In this document: positions 1-9,200 of the stretch, piece after piece | Numbering within the stretch: position 1 is the stretch's first letter | Layout: the number at the start of each line of letters is the position of its first letter | Source: Enhydrobacter sp. | Lineage (GTDB): Bacteria > Pseudomonadota > Alphaproteobacteria > Reyranellales > Reyranellaceae | DNA: 38,368 bases | Direction of reading: 5' to 3' | Assembly (NCBI GenBank): GCA_026126105.1 | Contig: JAHCJV010000052.1 | Span: 1 to 38,368, forward strand | Made by a program: the position numbers and the translations under genes | The notes under the pieces: generated by a model | The model's database searches: none | The model's input: the letters and a program-made list of their open reading frames with translations, nothing else | Told to the model about the DNA's origin: nothing

Positions 1-164
1 ACGGCGAGCGTGACCGCAGCGGTCGCAGTGCGGATCGTGGCCAGCGGCAAGAGATCGAAATGGCCCAGCATCACCTTGGTGACGGGCAGGTTGGCGCCCC
101 AGCTCGCCCCGACAAACAGCATGGCGCCAAACGCCCCCAACAGGTCCCGGCGCTCGCGGGTCAT
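1..164 (-). CDS. EamA/DMT-family transporter, N-terminal part (runs off window edge)
   Basis: Reading the minus strand from 164 gives an open frame starting MTRERRDLLGAFGAML and continuing through FVGASWGANLPVTK without a stop to base 1. The hydrophobic first helix followed by a small-residue W-G-x-N stretch is typical of the first membrane segment of EamA (drug/metabolite transporter superfamily) permeases. Only about 54 residues are inside the window. Its ATG overlaps the TGA of the preceding DMT gene as ATGA, so the two are probably translationally coupled and may form a two-protein exporter or be tandem paralogues. The substrate cannot be inferred. Confidence 0.7.
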   Translation of the reverse strand, partial: MTRERRDLLGAFGAMLFVGASWGANLPVTKVMLGHFDLLPLATIRTATAAVTLA

Positions 165-1084
165 CGTCTGGCCAAGCGCATCTGGCGCAGCTGGTGAATG
201 GCAATTCCCCCCATCACGATGGCACCGCCGAGAAGCTGCAGCCAGCTCGGCTCCAGGCCCATGAGTGCCGCGAGTCCGATGGCGAAGATCGGCGCCGAGT
301 TCGAGAACAAAGACGCGACGGGCACGCCGACCAGCGACACGCCGGTGTTCCAGAGCAGAATCGCCGCCGCGACGCCCAGCACGCCGATCCAGAGCATCAT
401 GCCGGCCTCCGGCACCGTGGGAGGCCGGTCCGGCCACGGAATTCCAACGGTCGCCCACACAGCGGCGCAAACCCCGCCCAGCAGCACGCTGGCCACGCTC
501 GTGGTCAACGCCGACAGCATGATCTGGCCGCGATCGGCGAGCCATTGCTGAGCCCGTATCGAGTACCAGCTCCAGCATATCTGCGCCGCGATCAGCAAGA
601 TCTCGCCGCCGCGCAGGCCGAGACCACCCACCGGACGGCCGGGCGTGCCGAGCACGACGACAACGCCGCCGCCGACGACCAGCATCAAGGTGGACAGAAA
701 TCCGTGCGGCATGATCGAGCCGAGCATGATGCGCGACAGGATGGTGGCAGTGATCGGTCCGCACATCAGCACGATCGCGGCCGTCGCCGGATGCGAGTGC
801 GCGACTCCGAACGTGTAGAGCACCGAGAAGACGGTCATTGCGGCGCCGAGCTTCAGCAGCCGGCCGGCGCGCAACGGCGCCGGCGTAAGGACCGGTCGCG
901 TGCTGAACATCACGGCGATCCAGAGCACGGGCATGCCGAGCACGTAGCGCAGCCACGACAGCAGCCACGCATCATAGTGCTGCGCCAGCGCCGAAAGCAC
1001 GGGCACCATCGAGCCCCAGATCAGAGCGGCAAACAGCAGGACGATGGTGGCGCGCTTGAGCTTGGCTCTCGCCTCGACGGGCAT
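161..1084 (-). CDS. EamA/DMT-family membrane transporter
   Basis: The product is about 307 residues with roughly ten hydrophobic segments. The first is AALIWGSMVPVLSAL, and a second half-repeat begins near GGEILLIAAQICWSWYS, the usual 2 x EamA layout of inner-membrane metabolite exporters. I chose the ATG at 1084 because it lies just after the folB stop (1090-1092) and reads MPVEARAKLKRATIV. An upstream in-frame start at 1126 would overlap folB by 37 bases. The 3' end overlaps a second DMT gene (ATGA). It is last but one in a minus-strand operon with a pteridine-reductase-like SDR and a FolB-like aldolase. The substrate is unknown; a pterin or related compound is only a guess from context. 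Confidence 0.85.
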   Translation of the reverse strand: MPVEARAKLKRATIVLLFAALIWGSMVPVLSALAQHYDAWLLSWLRYVLGMPVLWIAVMFSTRPVLTPAPLRAGRLLKLGAAMTVFSVLYTFGVAHSHPATAAIVLMCGPITATILSRIMLGSIMPHGFLSTLMLVVGGGVVVVLGTPGRPVGGLGLRGGEILLIAAQICWSWYSIRAQQWLADRGQIMLSALTTSVASVLLGGVCAAVWATVGIPWPDRPPTVPEAGMMLWIGVLGVAAAILLWNTGVSLVGVPVASLFSNSAPIFAIGLAALMGLEPSWLQLLGGAIVMGGIAIHQLRQMRLARR

Positions 1085-1089
1085 CGTCA

Positions 1090-1440
1090 CTAATTGCGCC
1101 TGACGGCCTCGTAACCGACGCGGCAATCCTTGTAGACGTCCGGCTTCTCCGTCGACACGCGCGCCTCGATCACGCCGGGCTGGGCGAGGCAGAGATCGAG
1201 GATGGCGTCGACCAGCGTCTCCTGCAGGTTGAAGTGACGGCTGCCGGCAAGCGACTTTATCCCGTCGTGAACAGTGTCGTAGTTCAGGACATTGCCGATC
1301 CGATCGCCGTGCGCCTTGGCGGCCGGGGCGAGGCCGAGATCCACATTGACCACGACGGTCTGCGGGCCTTCCTTCTCGAAGTCATGGATACCGATGGAGA
1401 CCTGGAGGCGAAGGTCGCGGAAGAAAATCCGGCGTTCCAT
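1090..1440 (-). CDS. folB: FolB-family dihydroneopterin aldolase / epimerase
   Basis: The 116-residue protein has the size and fold signature of dihydroneopterin aldolase (tunnelling fold). Visible family landmarks are the N-terminal 'RRIFFRDLRLQVSIGIHDFE' segment, Gln in EGPQTVVVNVDL, Tyr in LNYDTVHDGI, Glu in FNLQETLVDAI and the C-terminal STEKPDV lysine, all at places where FolB carries pterin-binding or catalytic residues. FolB cleaves 7,8-dihydroneopterin to 6-hydroxymethyl-dihydropterin in folate synthesis; the homologous FolX epimerises dihydroneopterin triphosphate. The gene starts 1 nt after the stop of a pteridine-reductase-like SDR. That pairing recalls FolX/FolM, which make tetrahydromonapterin, so either role is possible. 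Confidence 0.82.
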   Translation of the reverse strand: MERRIFFRDLRLQVSIGIHDFEKEGPQTVVVNVDLGLAPAAKAHGDRIGNVLNYDTVHDGIKSLAGSRHFNLQETLVDAILDLCLAQPGVIEARVSTEKPDVYKDCRVGYEAVRRN

Positions 1441-1441
1441 G

Positions 1442-2203
1442 TCAGCTGTTCTTTTCCTTGAAGAATGCGACGTCGCGGGGCCGGCCGGTCAGGTGCTCGC
1501 CGCTGTCGACGATCAACGTGTCGCCGCTGACGCTGGGGGTCGCCACGATATAGCGCAGCGCCCGGACCAGGTCGTCGGTGGTCACGCCGACGGCGAGCGG
1601 ATTGGCGACATGCTGCTCGGCAAAGCGCTCCGGCGTCTGGTGCAAGCCTTGCAGGGTGAGGCCGGGGGCGATGCCCATCACGCGCAGACGCGGTGCGAGA
1701 GCCTGCGCCAGCATGTGCGTGAGGCCATGGAGACCCATCTTCGACAGAGTGTAGGTCAGAAAGTCGGGATTGATGTTGTACAGCTTCTGGTCGACGAGAT
1801 TGACGATCAGTCCGACCTCGCCCGTCGGCAACTGCCGCGCCAGCGCCTGCGAGATCAGCAGCGGCGCGCGGAGGTTGATCGCCATGTGCCTGTCGAAAGC
1901 CGCGGCCGTGGCTGTCGGGGCACGATCGAGCTCGAAGATCGAGGCGTTGTTCACCACGCAGACCAGTTCCACGCCCGGCGCCCGGCAGCGCCCGACGAGC
2001 GCTTCCGCCTGCTCGGCAGAAGCGAGATCGGCTTCCACGGCCTCGGCCCTGCCACCCTTGGCGACGATCTCGGCAACGGTCTCGCGCGCGCCTTCCGCCG
2101 AACGATTGTAGTGCACGAAGACGAAATACCCGTCCTCGGCCAGCGCCAGGGCGAATGCCCGCCCGATGCGCACGCCGGCACCGGTGACCAGTGCGCCCTT
2201 CAT
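1442..2203 (-). CDS. SDR oxidoreductase, pteridine-reductase/FolM-like
   Basis: This is a 253-residue classical short-chain dehydrogenase. It has the N-terminal nucleotide motif TGAGVRIGRAFA, the structural VNNAS motif, and a catalytic Y-T-L-S-K. The basic residue after the glycine motif (VRIGR), the HYNRSAEGA segment and the NLVDQK stretch before the active site resemble pteridine reductases (PTR1, FolM). These use NADPH to reduce dihydropterins. The ATG at 2203 has AGGAG eight bases upstream; the longer frame to 2236 has no comparable site. It heads a minus-strand operon with the FolB-like gene 1 nt downstream, which supports a pterin role. The pteridine specificity is inferred from motif style and context. 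Confidence 0.8.
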   Translation of the reverse strand: MKGALVTGAGVRIGRAFALALAEDGYFVFVHYNRSAEGARETVAEIVAKGGRAEAVEADLASAEQAEALVGRCRAPGVELVCVVNNASIFELDRAPTATAAAFDRHMAINLRAPLLISQALARQLPTGEVGLIVNLVDQKLYNINPDFLTYTLSKMGLHGLTHMLAQALAPRLRVMGIAPGLTLQGLHQTPERFAEQHVANPLAVGVTTDDLVRALRYIVATPSVSGDTLIVDSGEHLTGRPRDVAFFKEKNS

Positions 2204-2242
2204 ATTGCTCGCTCCTGCATCGCGATTTAGTACCATGCCCCC

Positions 2243-3358
2243 ATGGATTCGTCCCCGTTCGAAACTGTCGATTGCGTGGTGATCGGTGCCGGCGTCGTCG
2301 GCCTCGCCATCGCTCGCGCACTAGCCCTTGCCGGGCGTGAGGTCATCGTCGTGGAGGCCGCCGAAGGCATCGGCACCGAGACCAGCTCGCGAAATTCCGA
2401 AGTCATCCACGCGGGCATCTACTATCCCAAAGGCAGCCTGATGGCCGAAACCTGCGTCGCCGGCCGCCGCATGCTCTATGCTTATTGCGCGGAACACGGC
2501 GTGCCGCATCGCAATTGCGGCAAGCTGATCGTCGCCACCAACCAGCAGGAGAGCGAGCTGCTGGCCTCGATCAAGGGCCGCGCCGAAGCCAACGGCGTCG
2601 AGGGCATGCGTTTCCTGAGCGGCACAGAGGCGATGGCCCTGGAGCCCAACCTGCAGTGCACGGCAGCGCTGCTGTCGCCCGCCACCGGCATCGTCGACAG
2701 CCACAGCTATATGCTGGCATTGCAGGGCGACGCCGAGAGCAACGGCACCATGCTCGCCTTCCATAGTCCGGTGACGAAAGGCCGCGCAACGGAGCAGGGC
2801 ATCGAGCTCGAGGTTGGCGGAACAGAACCAATGAGGCTTCGTTGCCGTCTGGTGATCAATTCCGCCGGCCTGCACGCTCCGACCCTCGCGCGAAAAATCC
2901 AGGGCATGCCATCCGACCGCGTTCCCACCGCGTATTACGCTAAAGGAAACTATTTCACCTTGGCTGGACGCTCTCCCTTCACGCGCCTGATCTACCCCGT
3001 CCCTGTGCCGGGCGGGCTCGGCGTGCACATTACTGTCGATCTGGGCGGGCAGGCGAAGTTCGGGCCGGACGTCGAATGGATCCCGGGCATCGACTACACG
3101 GTCGATCCGCACCGGTCCACCAAGTTCTATGCCGCCGTGCGCAAATACTGGCCGGCGCTCAAGGATGGTGCGCTGCAGCCTGGGTACGCCGGCATCCGCC
3201 CCAAGATCGTTCCGCCCGGCGCGCCAGCACAGGACTTCACCATCCAAGGTCCGTCCGCGCACGGGGTGCCCGGCCTGATCAATCTGTTCGGCATCGAATC
3301 GCCCGGTCTCACGGCGTCCCTGGCGCTGGCCGAGCGGGTACGCGCCCTCGCGACATGA
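2243..3358 (+). CDS. LhgO-type FAD-dependent oxidoreductase (L-2-hydroxyglutarate oxidase-like)
   Basis: A 371-residue DAO-family flavoprotein. The FAD dinucleotide-binding motif GAGVVG is at residues 15-20, ending in an acidic residue (VVEAAE) around 38. The stretch SSRNSEVIHAGIYYP (48-62) closely matches the L-2-hydroxyglutarate oxidase/dehydrogenase group, and a C-terminal GIRPK lies near the second FAD-contact region. LhgO oxidises L-2-hydroxyglutarate to 2-oxoglutarate and passes electrons to the quinone pool. The gene is divergent from the SDR operon with a 39-bp gap. It overlaps the next gene (lipoprotein hydrolase) by ATGA. The exact substrate is inferred; another 2-hydroxyacid is possible. 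Confidence 0.82.
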   Translation: MDSSPFETVDCVVIGAGVVGLAIARALALAGREVIVVEAAEGIGTETSSRNSEVIHAGIYYPKGSLMAETCVAGRRMLYAYCAEHGVPHRNCGKLIVATNQQESELLASIKGRAEANGVEGMRFLSGTEAMALEPNLQCTAALLSPATGIVDSHSYMLALQGDAESNGTMLAFHSPVTKGRATEQGIELEVGGTEPMRLRCRLVINSAGLHAPTLARKIQGMPSDRVPTAYYAKGNYFTLAGRSPFTRLIYPVPVPGGLGVHITVDLGGQAKFGPDVEWIPGIDYTVDPHRSTKFYAAVRKYWPALKDGALQPGYAGIRPKIVPPGAPAQDFTIQGPSAHGVPGLINLFGIESPGLTASLALAERVRALAT

Positions 3359-4185
3359 GCGTGGCGCGCCGCGGCCTCATGGCGAGTCTCGCGGCGTTGC
3401 TGGGCGGCTGCTCTCCCGCGCGCCTGCTCAACGCAACCGTGCCGCGTGAAGGCTACACGCGCCAGGCCGATATCGCCTACGGTCCCCTGCCCCGCCAGAA
3501 GCTCGACCTGTATCTGCCCGATACGCCACGCCCCGACGGCAAGGCGGTGATCTTCTTCTACGGCGGCTCCTGGGATAGCGGCAGCAAGGACGACTACCTG
3601 TTCGTTGCCCAGGCACTGGCCTCTCGCGGCATCGCCACCATCATACCGGACTATCGTCTCTATCCCGAGGTGCGGTTCCCGACCTTCCTCGAAGACGCCG
3701 CGCTGGCGACGCAATGGGCCGGCGATCGCGTCGGAGTCGCGAAGCTCTTTATCATGGGCCATTCGGCCGGTGCGCATATCGCGCTGATGCTGGCGGCCAA
3801 CACGCCTTACCTCGCGAAAGCCGGCGTCGATCGGATGCAGATCGCCGGCACGATCGGCCTGGCCGGCCCTTACGATTTTCTGCCGCTCACGTCGAGGAAG
3901 CTGATCGACATCTTCGGCGGCGCGAACCGGCCCGAGATCCAGGCCATCACTTTCACGCAGGCGCCGCTACCGCCCGCGCTCCTGATTCATGGCACCGCCG
4001 ACACCACCGTCTATCCGCGCAATAGCGAGCACCTCGCCGCCGCCTGGCGCCGAGCGGGCGCGCCGGTCGAGCTGAAACTCTATCCCGAGGTCGGCCATAT
4101 CGACGTCGTCGCCGCGTTTTCCGATCTCCTACATAAACGAGCCACGACCCGCGAGGATGTTCTCGCGTACATCGACGCCACTTGA
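3355..4185 (+). CDS. Lipoprotein alpha/beta hydrolase (BD-FAE/esterase-like)
   Basis: The 276-residue product begins with RR and a hydrophobic stretch ending in lipobox L16-G17-G18-C19, so it is probably a lipoprotein exported to the periplasm. The body is an alpha/beta hydrolase of the BD-FAE/carboxylesterase type: an oxyanion region FFYGGSW (67-73, Tyr where many relatives have His), nucleophile elbow GHSAG with Ser137, an acid in HGTAD, and the C-terminal histidine in VGHID. The ATG at 3355 overlaps the LhgO-like stop (ATGA), which fixes the start. It likely hydrolyses an ester; the substrate is unknown. Confidence 0.82.
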   Translation: MSVARRGLMASLAALLGGCSPARLLNATVPREGYTRQADIAYGPLPRQKLDLYLPDTPRPDGKAVIFFYGGSWDSGSKDDYLFVAQALASRGIATIIPDYRLYPEVRFPTFLEDAALATQWAGDRVGVAKLFIMGHSAGAHIALMLAANTPYLAKAGVDRMQIAGTIGLAGPYDFLPLTSRKLIDIFGGANRPEIQAITFTQAPLPPALLIHGTADTTVYPRNSEHLAAAWRRAGAPVELKLYPEVGHIDVVAAFSDLLHKRATTREDVLAYIDAT

Positions 4186-4196
4186 AGGAACCCAGC

Positions 4197-4631
4197 ATGG
4201 CCAAGATCAACCGCACCGCATCGGCCGCCTGGAGCGGCGGTCTCAAGGACGGCAAGGGCTCGATCTCGACGGAGAGCGGCGCGCTGAAGGCATACCCTTA
4301 TGGCTTCGCGGCGCGATTCGAGGGCCAGAAGGGTACCAATCCGGAGGAACTCCTTGGCGCAGCGCATGCCGGCTGCTTCACGATGGCATTGTCGCTGATT
4401 CTGGGAGAGGCCAAGCTTACAGCGACACAGATGGAAACGACCGCCAAGGTCACGCTCGAGCAGGTCGACGGCGGCTTCGCCATCACCGCCGTGCATCTGA
4501 CGCTCAAGGCCAAGATCCCCGGCGCCGACGAGAAAACCTTCGAGGAGCTGGCCAACAAGGCGAAGGCCGGCTGCCCGCTCTCCAAAGTCATCAATGCTAC
4601 GATCACGCTCGACGCGACCCTCGACGGATAG
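4197..4631 (+). CDS. osmC: OsmC-family organic hydroperoxide reductase
   Basis: A 144-residue OsmC/Ohr-fold protein. The two redox cysteines are present: Cys60 in AAHAGCFTMAL and Cys126 in KAGCPLSKV, the standard spacing of OsmC. Together they reduce organic hydroperoxides, acting as a cytoplasmic dimer. The ATG at 4197 is preceded by AAGGA seven bases upstream and begins MAKINRTASAAW, as in known OsmC proteins. An ATG 15 bases earlier lacks a site. It starts 11 bases after the hydrolase stop, so it may be co-transcribed with the LhgO-like and hydrolase genes. Confidence 0.92.
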   Translation: MAKINRTASAAWSGGLKDGKGSISTESGALKAYPYGFAARFEGQKGTNPEELLGAAHAGCFTMALSLILGEAKLTATQMETTAKVTLEQVDGGFAITAVHLTLKAKIPGADEKTFEELANKAKAGCPLSKVINATITLDATLDG

Positions 4632-4743
4632 ACTCCGCGCCATACCCTCTCTCCCCAACCTGGCAGCAAGCATGTGAGCAGGGCGAACGTTGTGCCTCCG
4701 CGGGGCAACGCCGATACTTGGGCATTCCACGATGGAGACAGCT

Positions 4744-5847
4744 GTGAAGATCAAGGATGTCGAGGTCAGGCGATATCGCAACCGCGGTGGGTCGGACTAT
4801 CTGGGAGAGGTTCTGATCGTCGAGGTGAGCACGGACGATGGGCCGACAGGCCGGGGGCTTGCCATGGGATCGATCGCAGCGGGCAAGTTCATCGCGGGAA
4901 TGATCGAGGAGATTCTCGCTCCCGCGATCATGGGCGAAGATCCGCTCCTGACCAATGACCTATGGACGAAGATGTACGACGCCGCTCCACGCCGTGCGGG
5001 CGATGGGTTTATGAGGAGCGCGATCGCCGCGGTCGACTTCGCCTTATGGGATATCAAGGGCAAGGCACTCGGGGTGCCGGTATCGCGCCTGTTCGGAGGT
5101 CATCGGGAAGAGATTCCGACCTACGCCAATTGCGCCCACCACCTTCCGCCCGACAAGCTCGCCGAACGGGCCTTCAAGGACGTGCGGGACGGGCACAAGG
5201 CGCTCAAGATCCGGGGCACGCGCCCGCTGGTCACTCCGGCGGAGGCGACCGCGCGCGTGCAGGCCGTCCGTGAAGCCATTGGCCCCGACGTCAAGCTGAT
5301 GGTCGATGTCAACGGATCGTGGGACGTCGACACCGCCATCCAGCAGCTCAAGGCGTGGGAGCCGTACGACGTGTACTGGCTCGAGGAGCCTGTCCCGCCG
5401 CAGGATGTCGCCGGGTATGTGCGGGTGCGCGAGCGGTCGGGATCAACCTACATTGCCGGCGGCGAACAGCACGTCGGATTAGCCGAGCATCGCCGGCTGA
5501 TCGAGCAGGGAGCTGTCGACATCCTGCAGCCGAACGCGGTGGTGACGGGAGGCATAACCGATTTCCTGCGCGTGCATGCCTTCGCGACCGCTCATTCCAT
5601 CCCGGTCAGTCCCTGGAACTTGCAGGCGGTTCATCTGCACATGGCCGCCGGTCTCAGCAACGTGAAGTGGATCGAGTATTTTTCGGCGGACAACGCGCTG
5701 CTCAACTTCATGGTCAACCTGGTGAAGGAACCCGCGATGCAGGAGAAGGTCACCGATGAAGGGGTCTTTCTAATCGCGCCCAAAGCGCCGGGGCTGGGAC
5801 TCGCGCTCGACGAAGCCCTGGCCGAGGAATGCCTCGTCAAATCGTAA
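4744..5847 (+). CDS. Mandelate racemase/muconate lactonizing-type enolase superfamily enzyme
   Basis: About 367 residues with the two-domain MR/MLE layout. The metal ligands are visible as Asp in MVDVNGSWD, Glu in WLEEPVPPQD and Glu in AGGEQH. The general-base strand reads ALKIRG, where many relatives have K-x-K, so the second lysine is arginine. The C-terminal barrel strand has VSPWNLQAVHLH. The family abstracts an alpha proton from carboxylate substrates, mostly sugar-acid dehydratases or racemases. I prefer the GTG at 4744 because GGAG sits six bases upstream; the ATG at 4732 (12 bases earlier) is an alternative with no evident ribosome site. The substrate cannot be assigned from sequence alone. 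Confidence 0.85.
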   Translation: MKIKDVEVRRYRNRGGSDYLGEVLIVEVSTDDGPTGRGLAMGSIAAGKFIAGMIEEILAPAIMGEDPLLTNDLWTKMYDAAPRRAGDGFMRSAIAAVDFALWDIKGKALGVPVSRLFGGHREEIPTYANCAHHLPPDKLAERAFKDVRDGHKALKIRGTRPLVTPAEATARVQAVREAIGPDVKLMVDVNGSWDVDTAIQQLKAWEPYDVYWLEEPVPPQDVAGYVRVRERSGSTYIAGGEQHVGLAEHRRLIEQGAVDILQPNAVVTGGITDFLRVHAFATAHSIPVSPWNLQAVHLHMAAGLSNVKWIEYFSADNALLNFMVNLVKEPAMQEKVTDEGVFLIAPKAPGLGLALDEALAEECLVKS

Positions 5848-5962
5848 AGTCGTAGACTTGTCGACCGAGATCGAGGCCCTTCGCTAGAGCCTGACGCCCG
5901 CGTGAGGTTTCCGGGCCATCGGCTTGCAGAGTTGGGTTAGCAGCGAAGCGGCTTGGCCTACT

Positions 5963-6067
5963 GTCGTTGAACCCTTCGACCAAGCCGAGCGAGACCTTGT
6001 TCTCAGGCCTGCGGTAGGCGGCGATGCCCTCGCAATGACGAACAATAATCGCGGCGAACCTCCGAAG
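5963..6067 (-). pseudogene. ISL3-like transposase remnant
   Basis: The minus-strand frame reads LRRFAAIIVRHCEGIAAY followed by PENKVSLGLVEGFN. This is strongly reminiscent of the conserved C-terminal part of ISL3-family transposases, where a PENKVSLG-x-VEG-x-N core precedes a K-I-R segment. The similarity stops abruptly after VEGFND, and the expected basic K-I-R-V-x-Q-R-R segment is absent. Neither the catalytic core nor terminal inverted repeats are seen. I infer a decayed fragment of an insertion element. The assignment rests on remembered family motifs. Confidence 0.5.
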
Positions 6068-6276
6068 GGCGCCGCCGCGTCCGATCCTTGCCCATCCGTC
6101 GGCGCGACTAGAATCCGCGCCGATCAAAGGCAAGGATACCCACTATCCAAGCGCTTCTCGCTGCATCGCACCTCCAAAATCACCCACCCGATCCCCGGCA
6201 GAGGTTGCAGATTGAAGATCGACAGTTGATCCATATCAGGGCGGGCGCTGCCGGAACTGCGTTTCCTTTCCAGATT

Positions 6277-6290
6277 GTGGGAGAAATGCC
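6277..6290 (+). promoter_or_regulatory. Ribosome-binding site of the RTX gene
   Basis: GGGAG lies about seven bases before the ATG at 6291, which fixes that start codon. It follows the transposase relic and gap, so the RTX gene appears to be transcribed on its own. Confidence 0.6.
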
Positions 6291-9200
6291 ATGAGCAATC
6301 TGGTGGTCAGGAATTTACTCGGGCTTCAGTCGATTGCTTCCACCATTACCGGCACCGATGGCCCCGACATGCTCACCGGCACGGCCGACGATGACGCTAT
6401 AAGCGGCCTCATCGGCAACGACACGCTCTTGGGCCTTGCCGGCGACGATCTGCTCGACGGTGGTAGCGGCGTCGACATCATGGTCGGCGGCATCGGCGAC
6501 GACATCTACCGCGTCGACAACACAGACGACGTCGTGACCGAGAGCAGCAGCGAGGGCCACGACACGATCGAGTTCACCACAACCGGATACTTTGAACTAT
6601 TCGACCAAGTCGAAGGCGTCGAGACTTACAACCTGGCGAGCGGCGGCTCGAATACACTTTATCTATCCACGTTTGCCTTCGACAACGTGGTCGACAGCAC
6701 GATCACGGTGAATTGGGGAAACGATGGCGGCAACTTCTTTACCTGCCTGCCCGGCCCTACCTATAGAATCCGCCCATCGCAGCGACTGAAATTCAATGGT
6801 GGCAATGGCAACGAGTTTCTGTACGTGAGCGCCGGCGCGCAAACTCCTTCAGGCAACGGGCACATCCTCTCACTCGGCGCGGGTAATGACACCATCTGGT
6901 TCAATCTCGATTGGGGCCCGTGGACAGGAGGGAACGTCGTCAGCGGCGGGTCGGGGACAGACCTAATGGTGCTACGTTTCGGGACGACACGGCCTGACCT
7001 CTCCGGTGTGAAAGGCATCGAGGTATTTGGCATAGACCATTCAACCGCCGACCTGACCTTCACCGACGCCAACTTCGTCGATGTGAACAAAGCTACGATC
7101 AGGGTCGAGTCCCTTCCCACGCACCCTGAGATAATCCCCTATTTTTATGGCACAGTGGATGCCTCTGACGTGAGCGGGTCGAACCGGATTATTGTCGATG
7201 CCAGCTTGGTCAATACATTCCTTTCTAGCGTGCACGGCGGCGCCGGAAGCGATAAGTTCACGTTCTTGGCGACCAATCTCGACCACACCAATGCTTTGAC
7301 GGGCGGCGGCGGCAACGACACGCTGACGCTCACTACTGCAGGCGCTGTCGACGTGAGCCGCGTCAGCGGCATCGAAGACTTTACGCTATCGAGCGCCGGC
7401 GCCAATACCTTGACTCTTACGAATGCAAATTTTGTCGGAGTATCCGACACTTCAATTGCTGTCTCGGGCGGAAATGCCGGCAATACGATCGACGCTGCGG
7501 CGGTGAGCGGACTGACTCTGTCCAACAGGATCGCGTTCGTCGGAGGTGCCGGGGTCGACACAATGACGGGCGGTGCCGGCGAGGACAGCCTCAGCGGGTT
7601 GGGCGGCAATGACACCATAACGGGAGGTGCGGGTAACGATGTGCTGCTCGGTGGAGCAGGCAACGATGTCGTTGCCGGTGGTGCCGGCGTCGACACAATG
7701 GCAGGTGGGACGGGCCACGACGCCTACGACGTGGACGATGCGGCCGACCAGGTGTTCGAAGCCGTCGGCGAGGGACGCGATGTCGTCTTCTCGCGCACCA
7801 GCTTCATGCTGGCAGCGGGCCAGGAGATCGAGGTCCTGCGGGGCGCCTCAGATAGCGGCCTTATCCTGACCGGCAACGAGTTCGACAACGTCATCGTGCG
7901 TTTGGCGGGCCTCGGCGACGACACGCTGGACGGTGGATCGGGTATCGATCGCATCGAGGAACACGGCGACGTCGATTTCGTCCTTAGCGACGATCGTCTC
8001 ACCGGACTGGGCGACGACACCCTGATCGGCATCGAACGAGCCGTCTTGTCCGGCGGCCTCGGGGCCAACACTCTCGATGCATCCGGGTTCACGCGTGGCC
8101 GGGTTGCTCTCGACGGGGGCGCCGGAGGCGACACGCTGATCGGACCGACGGGCGGCGCCGGCTCACGCCGCAACCGGACCTCTTTCACCGGAGGCGACGG
8201 CAACGACACGCTGACGGGCGGGATCGGCATCGACATCATCAGGGAGTCGGGCAACGTCAATTTCACGCTGACGGCGAGTCAGCTCATCGGGCGGGGTACC
8301 GACACCTTCAGCAGCATCGAGACGGCAAGACTGACGGGTGCTGCCGGCGACAACCATCTGGATGCGTCCGGCTTCGCCGGCGACCATACGATTCTCGAGG
8401 GCGGCGCAGGCAACGACATGCTGACTGGCGGCAGCGCAGTGGACTTCGTCCGGGCGCGTGGCGACGCCGATCTGACCCTGACCGACACCCAGCTGAGCGG
8501 CCTGGGCGTCGACACGCTGGTGAACATGGATGTCGCCCGCCTTATCGGAAGGGCCGGCAACAACCGCATCGATGTCTCAGCGTTTACGGGCAGGCTGACC
8601 ATCCTGGAAGGCAAAGGCGGCGACGACACATTCGTCGGGCGCGACGGTGCCGTCGACCGGGTCCGCGTTCGCGGTGACGTGGACTTCACGTTGAACGACA
8701 GCCAGCTGACCGGATTGGGAACCGACTCCCTCACCGGCATCGACGAAGCCGTCCTCACCGGTGGCGCAAGCGACAACATAGCGGATGCGTCGAGCTTCAG
8801 CGGGCGCCTAGCCGTCTTCAATGGCGGCATGGGCGACGACACCTTCATTGGCCGCAGCGGAGAGGGTATCGACGTCGTAAAATCCGGTGGGGAGACCGAT
8901 TTCGTTCTTACTGACACCCAGCTGCAGGGCCAGGGAATCGATTCGCTCGTCGACATTGACCAGGTCGAACTGAGCGGCGGTGCCGACGCCGACACGCTCG
9001 ACGCTTCCGCCTTCACGCGAGGACCGGTGAAGCTTTATGGGGAGGGGGGCGATGACATTCTGAAGGGCGGGACTGACAACGACCTGCTCAACGGCGGGAC
9101 CGGCAGTAACGCTCTCTTCGGCGGTAGCGGAACCGACCGCGTCAAGGGTTGGGGCGACACGAATTGGACGCTCACCGCGACCCAGTTGACCGGCGCCGGC

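Larger units (their letters stand above)
5848..6290. other. 443-bp gap with a probable transposase relic
   Basis: This stretch between the MR/MLE gene and the RTX gene holds no intact gene that I can support. Open frames on both strands here are short. Part of the minus strand encodes a segment resembling the C-terminal end of ISL3-type transposases (separate entry). The last bases before 6291 contain the ribosome-binding site GGGAG of the RTX gene. No clear terminator after 5847 is visible. Confidence 0.5.

Noticed and set aside
194..1093. Long plus-strand open frame opposite the DMT gene
   Set aside because: Arg/His/Gln-rich composition and no family signal; antisense shadow in GC-rich DNA.
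2321..3262. Minus-strand open frame opposite the LhgO-like gene
   Set aside because: Shadow of the convincing FAD oxidase gene.
5924..6229. Plus-strand 101-residue frame in the gap
   Set aside because: No ribosome site or family resemblance; overlaps the transposase relic.
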